Source of the DNA: Ochromonadaceae sp. CCMP2298
Lineage: Eukaryota > Sar > Synurophyceae > Ochromonadales > Ochromonadaceae
Reading direction: 5' to 3'
DNA: 34,288 bases
Assembly (NCBI GenBank): GCA_026770595.1
Contig: MU633633.1
Coordinates: 1-34,288, forward strand
The notes below the pieces were generated by a model that did no database searches, was not told the DNA's origin, and saw only the letters and a program-made list of their open reading frames with translations. The position numbers and the translations under genes were made by a program. This document shows, one piece after another, positions 33,001-34,288 of the stretch. The first letter of the stretch is position 1, and every line of letters starts with the position of its first letter.

Positions 33001-34288
33001 CTGCATCTGTGCAATACCCGCCTGCGCCGGCACCTCCACCGAGTGGCTCAGATAGGACAGCACGAAGCTTCCCGTTAGAGCATTAGAGGCGTCAGAGGCA
33101 TACGTCTCAATGATTTGAACCTCATTTACTGGACCCTTGAAGACCCTGTTGGAGTACTGGTCCCTAGACTCGATCACGAAACTGGTAGTGTCGAGGTACA
33201 CGCCTGTTCGCAGACCGTTCTTGCCCGCGGCGCTTTCCTGCACGGCGGTTGTTGCGTGGGCCGCGATGGTAACCGCCTCTACGGTAGACTCGTAGGGCAC
33301 CCTCCCCTGCTCCAACTCCGCCACTGAAGATGCATCGTTGTCCAATACTTGCAACATGGGGAGGTCCCTATATAGGTGTAGGTGTAGGCGATTAGGGTGT
33401 ATATAGGGATTAATAGGTGTACATAGGGGTAACAAAAGGGGTAGGGGGCTCTCACCCATAGTTCTCGAGATGCGCCTCGGTGTCGCCCAGGATGGGCAGG
33501 AACTGCACTGTGTAGATGTAGGTAGAGGCTGAGCTGTCCACAGTGACAGCCACACTGCCTATCGTAGTCAGCGACTGGAGACTGTCCTGAACCTCCTGGG
33601 GGGTGGAGGGGCAGGCAAGAGGGGCCGTCACGTGGCCCCGGAAGGACAGCCGGAAGTCGCCTGGGCAGTCGACCGTTACGGCCTGTAGGGAAGGGAGGTT
33701 AGGATACTGTATGATAGACTACATCGGATACTAATCATACATAAATACATAATCGGATAATCAAACATATATACATAATAAATACATGACGAATAAGACG
33801 TACCTGTCTCTCCTGCATCAGTTCCCTGTTCACATAGGGGTACCCGATCACCGCCGAGTCGTTAGTGGAGCTGCCGATCATCGCGCACTTGCCGGGCACG
33901 ACTAGGGGGTGGGTTAGGGTTAACGTTAGGGTTGGAGTGGGGTTATAATAGAGGGGGTAAGCATACACAGGTTATCTATCATATGTCTTACCTGTGGCAA
34001 TACTCATGGGCATGGTGGTGTGCAGGTTGAGCTCGCGCACGTCGCAGGCGGAGTGGAATGTGACCAGCCAGGCCAGGTTTTTCAAGTCTGAGGTCAAAGT
34101 GTGCGCTACTGTGACGCCCCCGTCCAGACCAAGCGACTCAATGGCCTGCTTTACGTCCGCAGCGGAAGCGTCCCAAGCCAAAGGTTTGGTCTTCTCGCAA
34201 GGGGCGAGCAGCGTGCAAACGCCAGAGGAGAGCTGGAAATATCCTGCGCGTCCGGTGATCGCTGTCCAGTTGGAGGATATATTCTGAA
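1..34288 (-). CDS. Giant multi-exon FN3/EVQ-repeat protein, partial at both ends
   Basis: One gene fills the window: complement(join(<1..9025, 9157..9318, 9429..20891, 21026..25799, 25913..27567, 27655..27972, 28090..28158, 28313..28424, 28512..28615, 28773..28958, 29048..29317, 29402..29533, 29661..29955, 30055..30158, 30287..30398, 30522..30614, 30695..30756, 30877..31289, 31398..33367, 33456..33682, 33804..33901, 33992..>34288)). All 21 junctions are GT-AG and keep the frame, and most rejoin a recognisable FN3 or repeat strand. The 10,647 codons encode about 24 fibronectin type III domains, about 50 copies of a roughly 110-residue repeat (E-V-Q strand, G-x-F-x-L strand, A-L-E-x-L helix-like stretch, V-x-V-T-R, Y-x-W-x-V-T-F, G-D-x-P), one PA14 domain and a filamin-like domain. 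FN3, PA14 and filamin-type domains are typical of extracellular adhesive proteins; a surface or matrix role is inference. Start and stop codons, signal peptide and any membrane anchor lie outside. Exon numbers below count from the 5' edge of the window. Confidence 0.9.
1511..1627 (-). repeat. Short 13-residue ladder (three units)
   Basis: Three consecutive units, EVQAIVVAAAHLN, EIQTITTSAAEYS and DVQQITLTTPEGY, with the same 13-residue spacing as the nine-unit ladder at 9516-9869. They follow the FN3 C-half and come just before a further P-E-V-Q-V-F module strand. Confidence 0.8.
2590..2866 (-). other. Distinct beta module (W-V-F-T-A type)
   Basis: About 92 residues running from L-Y-L-N-D-L to R-T-G-S-T-L, with N-G-S-A-D-T-L-F-T-V, F-I-W-K-A, L-K-E-G-V-Y-I-T-F and H-L-E-D-E-W-V-F-T-A. 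The order 'G-S-A-D-x-x-[YF]-T-V ... F-x-W ... L-x-x-G-V-x-V-x-F ... G-D-x-W-x-F-T-A' is one I remember from bacterial and phage structural or surface proteins. It lacks FN3 and EVQ motifs. The family link is from memory and needs a profile search. Confidence 0.5.
3824..3859 (-). other. EF-hand/dockerin-like calcium loop
   Basis: Twelve residues DFNGDGSYSSLD match the calcium-loop pattern D-x-[DN]-x-D-G-x-x-S-x-x-D, with acidic or oxygen-bearing side chains at positions 1, 3, 5, 9 and 12 and glycine at 6. It lies inside an EVQ module between the helix-like stretch and the H-V-T-V-T-R strand. A single loop of this type, as in dockerin or thrombospondin type 3 repeats, can bind calcium; binding here is inferred. 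Confidence 0.55.
9026..9156 (-). other. Intron 21 (131 bp, phase 0), tandem unit array
   Basis: GTAAGT donor, ATCTACAG acceptor. Three near-identical copies of a 27-28-bp unit in 9047-9132 (plus strand: GGGGGTTAAATACACAT then TATAGTATTGA). Confidence 0.93.
9157..9318 (-). CDS. Exon 21: Cys-rich symmetric exon
   Basis: 54 codons with five cysteines (positions 1, 13, 27, 32 and 51), far denser than the rest of the protein. Asp/Asn-rich at the start (C-G-T-D-N-D-N-T-D-T-N-W-C). The later part, I-S-F-N-S-N-A-S-H-L-Q-H-E-L, can be aligned loosely with the helix-like stretch of an EVQ module. Two more cysteines lie in the preceding exon (D-T-S-A-C, D-E-C) and one soon after in exon 22 (N-G-T-C). 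Phase 0 on both sides and divisible by three, so it could be skipped or could have been inserted whole. The exon limits rest on GTAAGT and CTACTAG signals and the continuous frame. Confidence 0.87.
9319..9428 (-). other. Intron 20 (110 bp, phase 0), tandem unit array
   Basis: GTAAGC donor, CTACTAG acceptor. Nearly all of it is three copies of a 32-bp unit (plus strand: GAAAGAGGGGGTTAAATA then AATATTATAGTATA, with small changes). Confidence 0.93.
9429..20891 (-). CDS. Exon 20: 11.5-kb exon of FN3 and EVQ modules
   Basis: 3,821 codons without an intron. It completes the FN3/EVQ unit from exon 19, then holds about ten FN3 domains: one with about three EVQ modules (20575-19000), one with two (18990-17940), an uninterrupted FN3 (17930-17590), one with three (17585-15610), one with five (15605-12880; an insert of about 820 residues), two with two each (12870-11880 and 11870-10740), two uninterrupted FN3 (10740-10400 and 10400-10030), and an FN3 N-half (10030-9870) that leads into the 13-residue ladder and then an EVQ-like strand. 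Typical FN3 markers are V-E-W-D and G-T-A-Y-Q-V-R-V-S-A-H-N. Cysteines cluster at 18580-18160 (for example I-C-T-C and C-G-C-A). Domain limits are approximate. Confidence 0.95.
9516..9869 (-). repeat. Nine-unit 13-residue 'EVQ ladder' in the protein
   Basis: 118 codons that split into nine units of 13 residues (one of 14), each opening with E/S-[VITK]-Q: EVQTVVAQSQVVI, ETQAIRVVVAVTN, EKQIVRSTVNGTD, EIQTVTTTGDDVTN, EIQRITTQGVDID, EVQTVELVGTDVD, EVQLIQTRTVDLP, EVQVFEVYSEQVT, SVQLIGTIVSNID. Each resembles the first strand of an EVQ module without the remainder. Such a short period rich in beta-branched residues suggests a stacked-strand (solenoid-like) element, but that is inference. The copies differ in codons, so it is not a recent DNA expansion. 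Confidence 0.85.
20892..21025 (-). other. Intron 19 (134 bp, phase 0)
   Basis: GTACGT donor, CCTCTCAG acceptor. Three copies of a variant unit (GGGTTTAATACAGA, plus strand) and a run of ATACATA words. Confidence 0.93.
21026..25799 (-). CDS. Exon 19: FN3 array with EVQ and G-D-x-I modules
   Basis: A 4,774-bp exon. Opens with I-S-A-Y-N-G, closing the FN3 domain from exon 18. In order: an uninterrupted FN3 (25735-25450), an EVQ module between FN3 domains (25450-25080), an uninterrupted FN3 (25080-24745), an FN3 holding one EVQ module that itself holds a G-D-type module (24720-23730), two uninterrupted FN3 (23700-23400 and 23270-22970), an FN3 with one EVQ module (22965-22200), an FN3 holding only a barrel-like insert with no EVQ strand (22195-21560), and the start of an FN3 with an EVQ module and the P-G-D-Q-I-Q-V insert (21550-21026) that continues after intron 19. 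No membrane segment is visible. Domain limits are approximate. Confidence 0.94.
25800..25912 (-). other. Intron 18 (113 bp, phase 2)
   Basis: GTATAT donor, CTCACACAG acceptor. No common unit; has a GGCAATAGACATATATA repeat next to the donor and a purine-rich (plus strand) stretch that gives the sense strand a long pyrimidine tract before the acceptor. Confidence 0.93.
25913..27567 (-). CDS. Exon 18: two interrupted FN3 domains, four EVQ modules
   Basis: Starts with Y-G-Y-S-W-S-V-T-F, the end of the module begun in exon 17. A second EVQ module follows (G-T-F-S-I-S-Y, with V-V-V-R-R in place of V-T-R), then the FN3 C-half (Y-H-V-R-V-S-A-W-N, about 26995-26900). The next FN3 N-half (about 26855-26710, V-K-L-A-W-K-A-P) is entered by two more EVQ modules (E-V-Q-V-V-A-I at about 26700 and V-Q-T-I-T-V-N at about 26310) before I-S-G-L-T-V-N-Q-L-Y restarts the FN3 fold. 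This exon shows most clearly the pattern FN3 half, EVQ, EVQ, FN3 half. It ends in phase 2 inside the F strand. Confidence 0.93.
27568..27654 (-). other. Intron 17 (87 bp, phase 0)
   Basis: GTAACC donor, TTAAACAG acceptor. Almost entirely about three copies of the common unit. Confidence 0.92.
27655..27972 (-). CDS. Exon 17: FN3 C strand and EVQ module start
   Basis: V-T-I-T-P-P-S-D-T-G-G-A-P-I-T-H-Y-K-V-E-W-D completes the FN3 N-half; after a loop the EVQ module begins at Y-E-V-Q-V-V with G-Y-F-Y-L-S-F-G-G and A-L-R-A-L-P-S-V-G-D-V-R-V-V-R. Intron 17 follows directly after S-E-D-K, before the Y-x-W strand. Confidence 0.92.
27973..28089 (-). other. Intron 16 (117 bp, phase 0)
   Basis: GTATTA donor, AACTCCAG acceptor. 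Two to three diverged common units. Confidence 0.87.
28090..28158 (-). CDS. Exon 16: FN3 A-B strands (69 bp)
   Basis: V-P-K-V-Q-P-S-A-P-L-K-V-A-V-D to N-I-L-Q, the start of an FN3 domain that continues in exon 17. Phase 0 on both sides, 23 codons. Confidence 0.82.
28159..28312 (-). other. Intron 15 (154 bp, phase 0)
   Basis: GTAACC donor, CTACAAG acceptor, the only AAG acceptor in the window. Very AT-rich with repeated GGTTATAGTA/TATATA words, perhaps a decayed relative of the common unit. Confidence 0.83.
28313..28424 (-). CDS. Exon 15: FN3 E-G strands
   Basis: S-Y-S-I-S-G-L-E-K-G-T-P-Y-Y-V-R-V-F-S-Y-N, a near-consensus FN3 E-F region, then a linker ending G-L-F-E. Phase 2 in, phase 0 out. 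Confidence 0.9.
28425..28511 (-). other. Intron 14 (87 bp, phase 2)
   Basis: GTATTT donor, CATTCTAG acceptor. Three copies of the common unit fill nearly the whole intron. Confidence 0.88.
28512..28615 (-). CDS. Exon 14: FN3 C strand and loop
   Basis: V-E-W-D-L-S-P-T-F-D-S-A-H-G-S then F-K-L-V-S-S-G-Q-N-C: the middle of an uninterrupted FN3 domain. Ends in phase 2; the joined codon is Cys. Confidence 0.85.
28616..28772 (-). other. Intron 13 (157 bp, phase 0)
   Basis: Longest intron. GTATTA donor, ACCCAG acceptor. Only a partial common unit (GGGTTTTAATAC next to the donor); otherwise G- and T-rich. Confidence 0.85.
28773..28958 (-). CDS. Exon 13: FN3 G strand and next FN3 start
   Basis: V-T-S-L-N-E-K-G-Y-S-N closes one FN3 domain; after a proline- and serine-rich linker, L-N-I-F-Y-K-H-P-E-S-H-G-G-D-V-I-T-K-Y-K begins the next. 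Phase 0 both ends, 186 bp. Confidence 0.88.
28959..29047 (-). other. Intron 12 (89 bp, phase 0)
   Basis: GTACAC donor, CTACTAG acceptor. Two diverged common units around a (GGGA)n stretch at about 29007-29023. Confidence 0.88.
29048..29317 (-). CDS. Exon 12: EVQ second half and FN3 return
   Basis: V-Q-V-K-R-T-T-V-T-N-G-H-V-W-T-V-T-F completes the module, then Y-S-Y-V-I-T-D-L-E-P-S-V-S-Y-Y-I-K returns to the interrupted FN3 domain. 270 bp, phase 0 on both sides. Confidence 0.9.
29318..29401 (-). other. Intron 11 (84 bp, phase 0)
   Basis: GTATGT donor, CCTGCAG acceptor. Two to three copies of the common unit. It splits the EVQ module before the V-x-V-x-R strand. Confidence 0.9.
29402..29533 (-). 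CDS. Exon 11: EVQ module, first half
   Basis: V-S-S-A-D-A-L-V-G-S-F-R-L-V-Y, then E-D-V-V-R-V-A-L-E-S-L-I-D-I-R-Q: the opening strands and the A-L-E-x-L stretch of an EVQ module. 132 bp, phase 0 at both ends, so a symmetric exon. Confidence 0.9.
29534..29660 (-). other. Intron 10 (127 bp, phase 0)
   Basis: GTAACT donor, ACCACAG acceptor. Contains a tandem GTGTTAGTG array (plus strand, about 29608-29650); no common unit. Confidence 0.88.
29661..29955 (-). CDS. Exon 10: FN3 end plus next FN3 start
   Basis: Opens with Y-Y-V-R-V-A-A-V-N-S-M-G, the F-G strands of the domain in exons 7-9, then a linker, then the first half of another FN3 domain with V-K-V-T-F-S-A-P-S-E-T-H-G and Y-L-V-E-W-W-D. 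The exon stops at A-T-V-Q, the point where an EVQ module enters that FN3 domain. Confidence 0.9.
29956..30054 (-). other. Intron 9 (99 bp, phase 2)
   Basis: GTAATT donor, AACTCAG acceptor. One clear copy of the common unit and the GTGTGTTTGGGTAAT motif shared with intron 8. Confidence 0.88.
30055..30158 (-). CDS. Exon 9: FN3 C'-E region
   Basis: Encodes V-V-L-E-A-D to H-N-I-T-G-L-V-A-G-Q, ending just before the F strand of the same FN3 domain. Phase 2 at its end, the same place and phase as intron 18's break in another FN3 copy. Confidence 0.88.
30159..30286 (-). other. Intron 8 (128 bp, phase 0)
   Basis: GTAAAT donor, TCTATCAG acceptor. One copy of the common unit plus a GTGTGTTTGGGTAAT motif that is also in intron 9 and, diverged, in intron 10. 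Confidence 0.87.
30287..30398 (-). CDS. Exon 8: FN3 B-C strands
   Basis: Encodes S-L-I-A-Y-W-A-F-V-P-F-S-D-D and P-V-T-H-F-N-I-Q-W-S-T-D-G-A-F, the middle strands of an uninterrupted FN3 domain. Ends in phase 0 after A-E-E. Confidence 0.88.
30399..30521 (-). other. Intron 7 (123 bp, phase 2)
   Basis: GTAATC donor, CCTATAG acceptor. About two to three copies of the common unit. Confidence 0.86.
30522..30614 (-). CDS. Exon 7: FN3 A-B region
   Basis: Encodes S-I-S-T-K-A-I-Y-L-K-P-M-A-A-P and the run to R-A-E-G-S-D, the start of the next FN3 domain. Phase 2 on both sides, so 93 bp could be skipped without breaking the frame. Confidence 0.85.
30615..30694 (-). other. Intron 6 (80 bp, phase 2)
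   Basis: Shortest intron. GTGCTA donor, CACAACAG acceptor. Contains a TG-rich stretch (GTGTGTATGTGTGTGTAGG, plus strand) in place of the common unit. Confidence 0.8.
30695..30756 (-). CDS. Exon 6: FN3 strands F-G (62 bp)
   Basis: A tiny exon encoding D-G-Y-A-V-R-V-F-A-T-N-A-E-G-Y, the classic F-strand motif (Y-x-V-R-V-x-A-x-N) of the FN3 domain begun in exon 4. It ends in phase 2 within the residue after the tyrosine. Donor GTGCTA is the least typical in the window. Confidence 0.85.
30757..30876 (-). other. Intron 5 (120 bp, phase 0)
   Basis: GTAAAA donor, AACCCAG acceptor. Two to three diverged copies of the common intron unit. Confidence 0.88.
30877..31289 (-). CDS. Exon 5: remainder of an EVQ module inside FN3
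   Basis: Continues the EVQ module begun at the end of exon 4: the stretch with G-M-E-E-I-L-E-R-L-P-D-I-D-D-V-T-V-T-R, then I-W-S-V-T-F-V-T-N. It then returns to the interrupted FN3 domain with Y-L-S-Y-V-I-N-K-L. Ends in phase 0 at a GTAAAA donor after L-V-Q. The frame through both junctions rejoins FN3 and repeat strands as expected. Confidence 0.9.
31290..31397 (-). other. Intron 4 (108 bp, phase 1)
   Basis: GTAAAA donor, CCACCAG acceptor. Carries about three diverged copies of the common intron unit (TTAATACACATTATAGTATA type, plus-strand sense). Confidence 0.88.
31398..33367 (-). CDS. Exon 4: filamin-like, EVQ modules, PA14 and FN3 start
   Basis: A 1,970-bp exon. In order it encodes the end of an EVQ module; a stretch like the first half of a filamin/ABP280 repeat (33130-33294, with F-V-I-E-S-R-D-Q-Y-S-N); an EVQ module carrying a G-D-W-I-R-I insert (32716-32913); a second EVQ module (around 32590-32330); a stretch like the last strands of a filamin repeat (32092-32241, with G-L-F-D-V-V-Y and V-G-T-Y-N-L-T-V); a PA14 domain (31663-32091); and the first half of an FN3 domain with Y-T-V-Q-W, which is then entered by another EVQ module starting L-E-V-Q-A-I-K-I. 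The filamin-then-PA14 order supports an extracellular, carbohydrate- or partner-binding role (inference). The exon ends in phase 1 at a GTAAAA donor. Confidence 0.9.
31663..32091 (-). other. PA14 domain
   Basis: About 143 residues with the hallmarks of PA14: the opening G-G-L-Y-G-E-Y-F, the A-R-W-T-G-Y-L-L-P strand, the F-D-I-S-L-R-V-D-D-G-V-R-L-W core (the D-D-G motif), and I-K-I-E-Y-R-E-D-A-G-A-A near the end with L-A-W after it. PA14 is a beta-barrel found in adhesins, glycosidases and other secreted proteins, often binding carbohydrate; in yeast adhesins paired aspartates bind calcium. The ligand here is unknown. Confidence 0.9.
32092..32241 (-). other. Filamin-like repeat, second half (domain)
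   Basis: The pattern G-L-F-D-V-V-Y-D-V-P-R-V-G-T-Y-N-L-T-V matches the last strands of filamin repeats ('G-x-Y-x-V-x-Y-x-P-x-x-x-G-x-Y-x-I-x-V'). It sits directly in front of the PA14 domain, a common order in algal and protist surface proteins (from memory). Confidence 0.55.
32716..32913 (-). other. G-D-W-I-R-I module inserted in an EVQ module
   Basis: About 66 residues with G-D-W-I-R-I followed by a V-Y-T-V-S-H-V strand and L-T-I-S-S-P-Y. It lies between the V-x-V-[TS] strand and the Y-x-Y-I-V-T-F strand of an EVQ module. Similar sequences recur about ten times in the protein (for example around 3430-3555, 11315-11490 and 24130-24300), so it looks like an independent small beta module. I know no family name for it. 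Confidence 0.6.
33130..33294 (-). other. Filamin-like repeat, first half (domain)
   Basis: The segment T-S-F-V-I-E-S-R-D-Q-Y-S-N resembles the 'F-x-I-x-x-x-D-x-x-G-N' core of filamin/ABP280 immunoglobulin-like repeats. It breaks off where an EVQ strand (V-N-E-V-Q-I-I) begins. The matching C-terminal strands seem to follow two EVQ modules later, at 32092-32241. Assignment is from motif resemblance only. Confidence 0.5.
33368..33455 (-). other. Intron 3 (88 bp, phase 2)
   Basis: GTGAGA donor, TATATAG acceptor. Contains TAGGTGTA-type direct repeats rather than the common intron unit. Confidence 0.82.
33456..33682 (-). CDS. Exon 3: EVQ module
   Basis: Encodes nearly one complete EVQ module: A-V-T-V-D-C-P-G-D-F-R-L-S-F, then the region with S-L-Q-S-L-T-T-I-G-S-V-A-V-T, then Y-T-V-Q-F and L-G-D. 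The exon ends within the last strand in phase 2 at a GTGAGAG donor, and the sequence resumes in exon 4 as G-D-L-P-M-L-Q-V, the usual module ending. Confidence 0.88.
33683..33803 (-). other. Intron 2 (121 bp, phase 0)
   Basis: GTACGT donor, CCCTACAG acceptor. AT-rich, with repeated ATACAT/ATAAT words; lacks the common intron unit. It falls exactly at the start of an EVQ module. Confidence 0.87.
33804..33901 (-). CDS. Exon 2: linker between EVQ modules
   Basis: A 98-bp exon encoding a short stretch beginning V-V-P-G-K-C-A-M-I-G and ending Q-E-R-Q just before the next EVQ strand. Both flanking junctions keep the frame (phase 1 in, phase 0 out). No domain can be assigned to it alone; it probably closes one EVQ module and leads into the next. 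Confidence 0.82.
33902..33991 (-). other. Intron 1 (90 bp, phase 1)
   Basis: GTAAG donor and CCCCCTAG acceptor on the minus strand. It has a degenerate form of the common intron unit and a TTAGGG-like stretch at 33911-33933. Confidence 0.85.
33992..34288 (-). CDS. Exon 1 of window (partial): EVQ module
   Basis: Reads in frame from the right window edge to a GTAAG donor at 33991-33987. It encodes most of one EVQ module: a G-Y-F-Q-L-S-S strand, the stretch A-W-D-A-S-A-A-D-V-K-Q-A-I-E-S-L, V-T-V-A-H in the place of V-x-V-T-R, and L-A-W-L-V-T-F. Two codons read T-C-T-L-L and A-P-C-E-K, so the module has extra cysteines compared with most copies. The exon ends in phase 1 and must begin beyond the window. 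Confidence 0.85.

Noticed and set aside
1-34288. Bacterial or phage origin of the window
   Set aside because: There are 21 GT-AG introns with frame-restoring junctions, which rules out a prokaryotic genome.

Overview
The window is nuclear DNA from a eukaryote, almost certainly a single-celled alga or other protist. It lies wholly inside one giant protein-coding gene on the minus strand. Twenty-two GC-rich exons are separated by 21 short, AT-richer GT-AG introns of 80-157 bp. Spliced together they give one unbroken frame of 31,941 coding bases (about 10,647 codons). Neither the start codon nor the stop codon is inside the window, so the whole protein is larger still. I cannot name the species. 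From memory, giant fibronectin-III proteins carrying this kind of 'EVQ...VTR...WTVTF' repeat occur in stramenopile and haptophyte algae and in oomycetes, so a stramenopile-like host is my best guess (inference). I see no plus-strand gene, RNA gene, CRISPR array, bacterial operon or intact transposon.

Layout in the direction of transcription (right to left). 34288-33456: three small exons with two copies of a repeat I call the EVQ module. 33367-31398: an exon with an interrupted filamin-like domain, two EVQ modules, a PA14 domain and the start of a fibronectin type III (FN3) domain. 31289-27655: thirteen small exons (62-413 bp) with FN3 and EVQ modules, the intron-dense part. 27567-9429: three long exons of 1.7, 4.8 and 11.5 kb with most of the FN3/EVQ array. 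9318-9157: a 54-codon Cys-rich exon. 9025-1: a 9-kb exon of about 21 EVQ modules and little FN3.

Three module types are nested. FN3 domains (about 24) form the backbone, and about 15 of them are interrupted at the same place, between the strand ending in a Y-x-V-E-W-D-like motif and the strand containing G-L-x-x-G-x-x-Y-x-V-R-V. Most of these inserts are one to five EVQ modules of roughly 110 residues; one is a barrel-like module alone, and the last insert is about 2,600 residues long. Some EVQ modules themselves carry a smaller insert with a G-D-x-I-R-I motif. Before the Cys-rich exon lie nine back-to-back 13-residue units starting E-[VIT]-Q, which look like a single EVQ strand multiplied into a ladder. 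The composition is that of a very long extracellular adhesive or structural protein (inference); no signal peptide or membrane segment falls inside the window.

Thirteen of the 21 introns carry the same AT-rich unit, always in the same orientation and sometimes in two or three tandem copies, which suggests a common origin or shared splicing signals.
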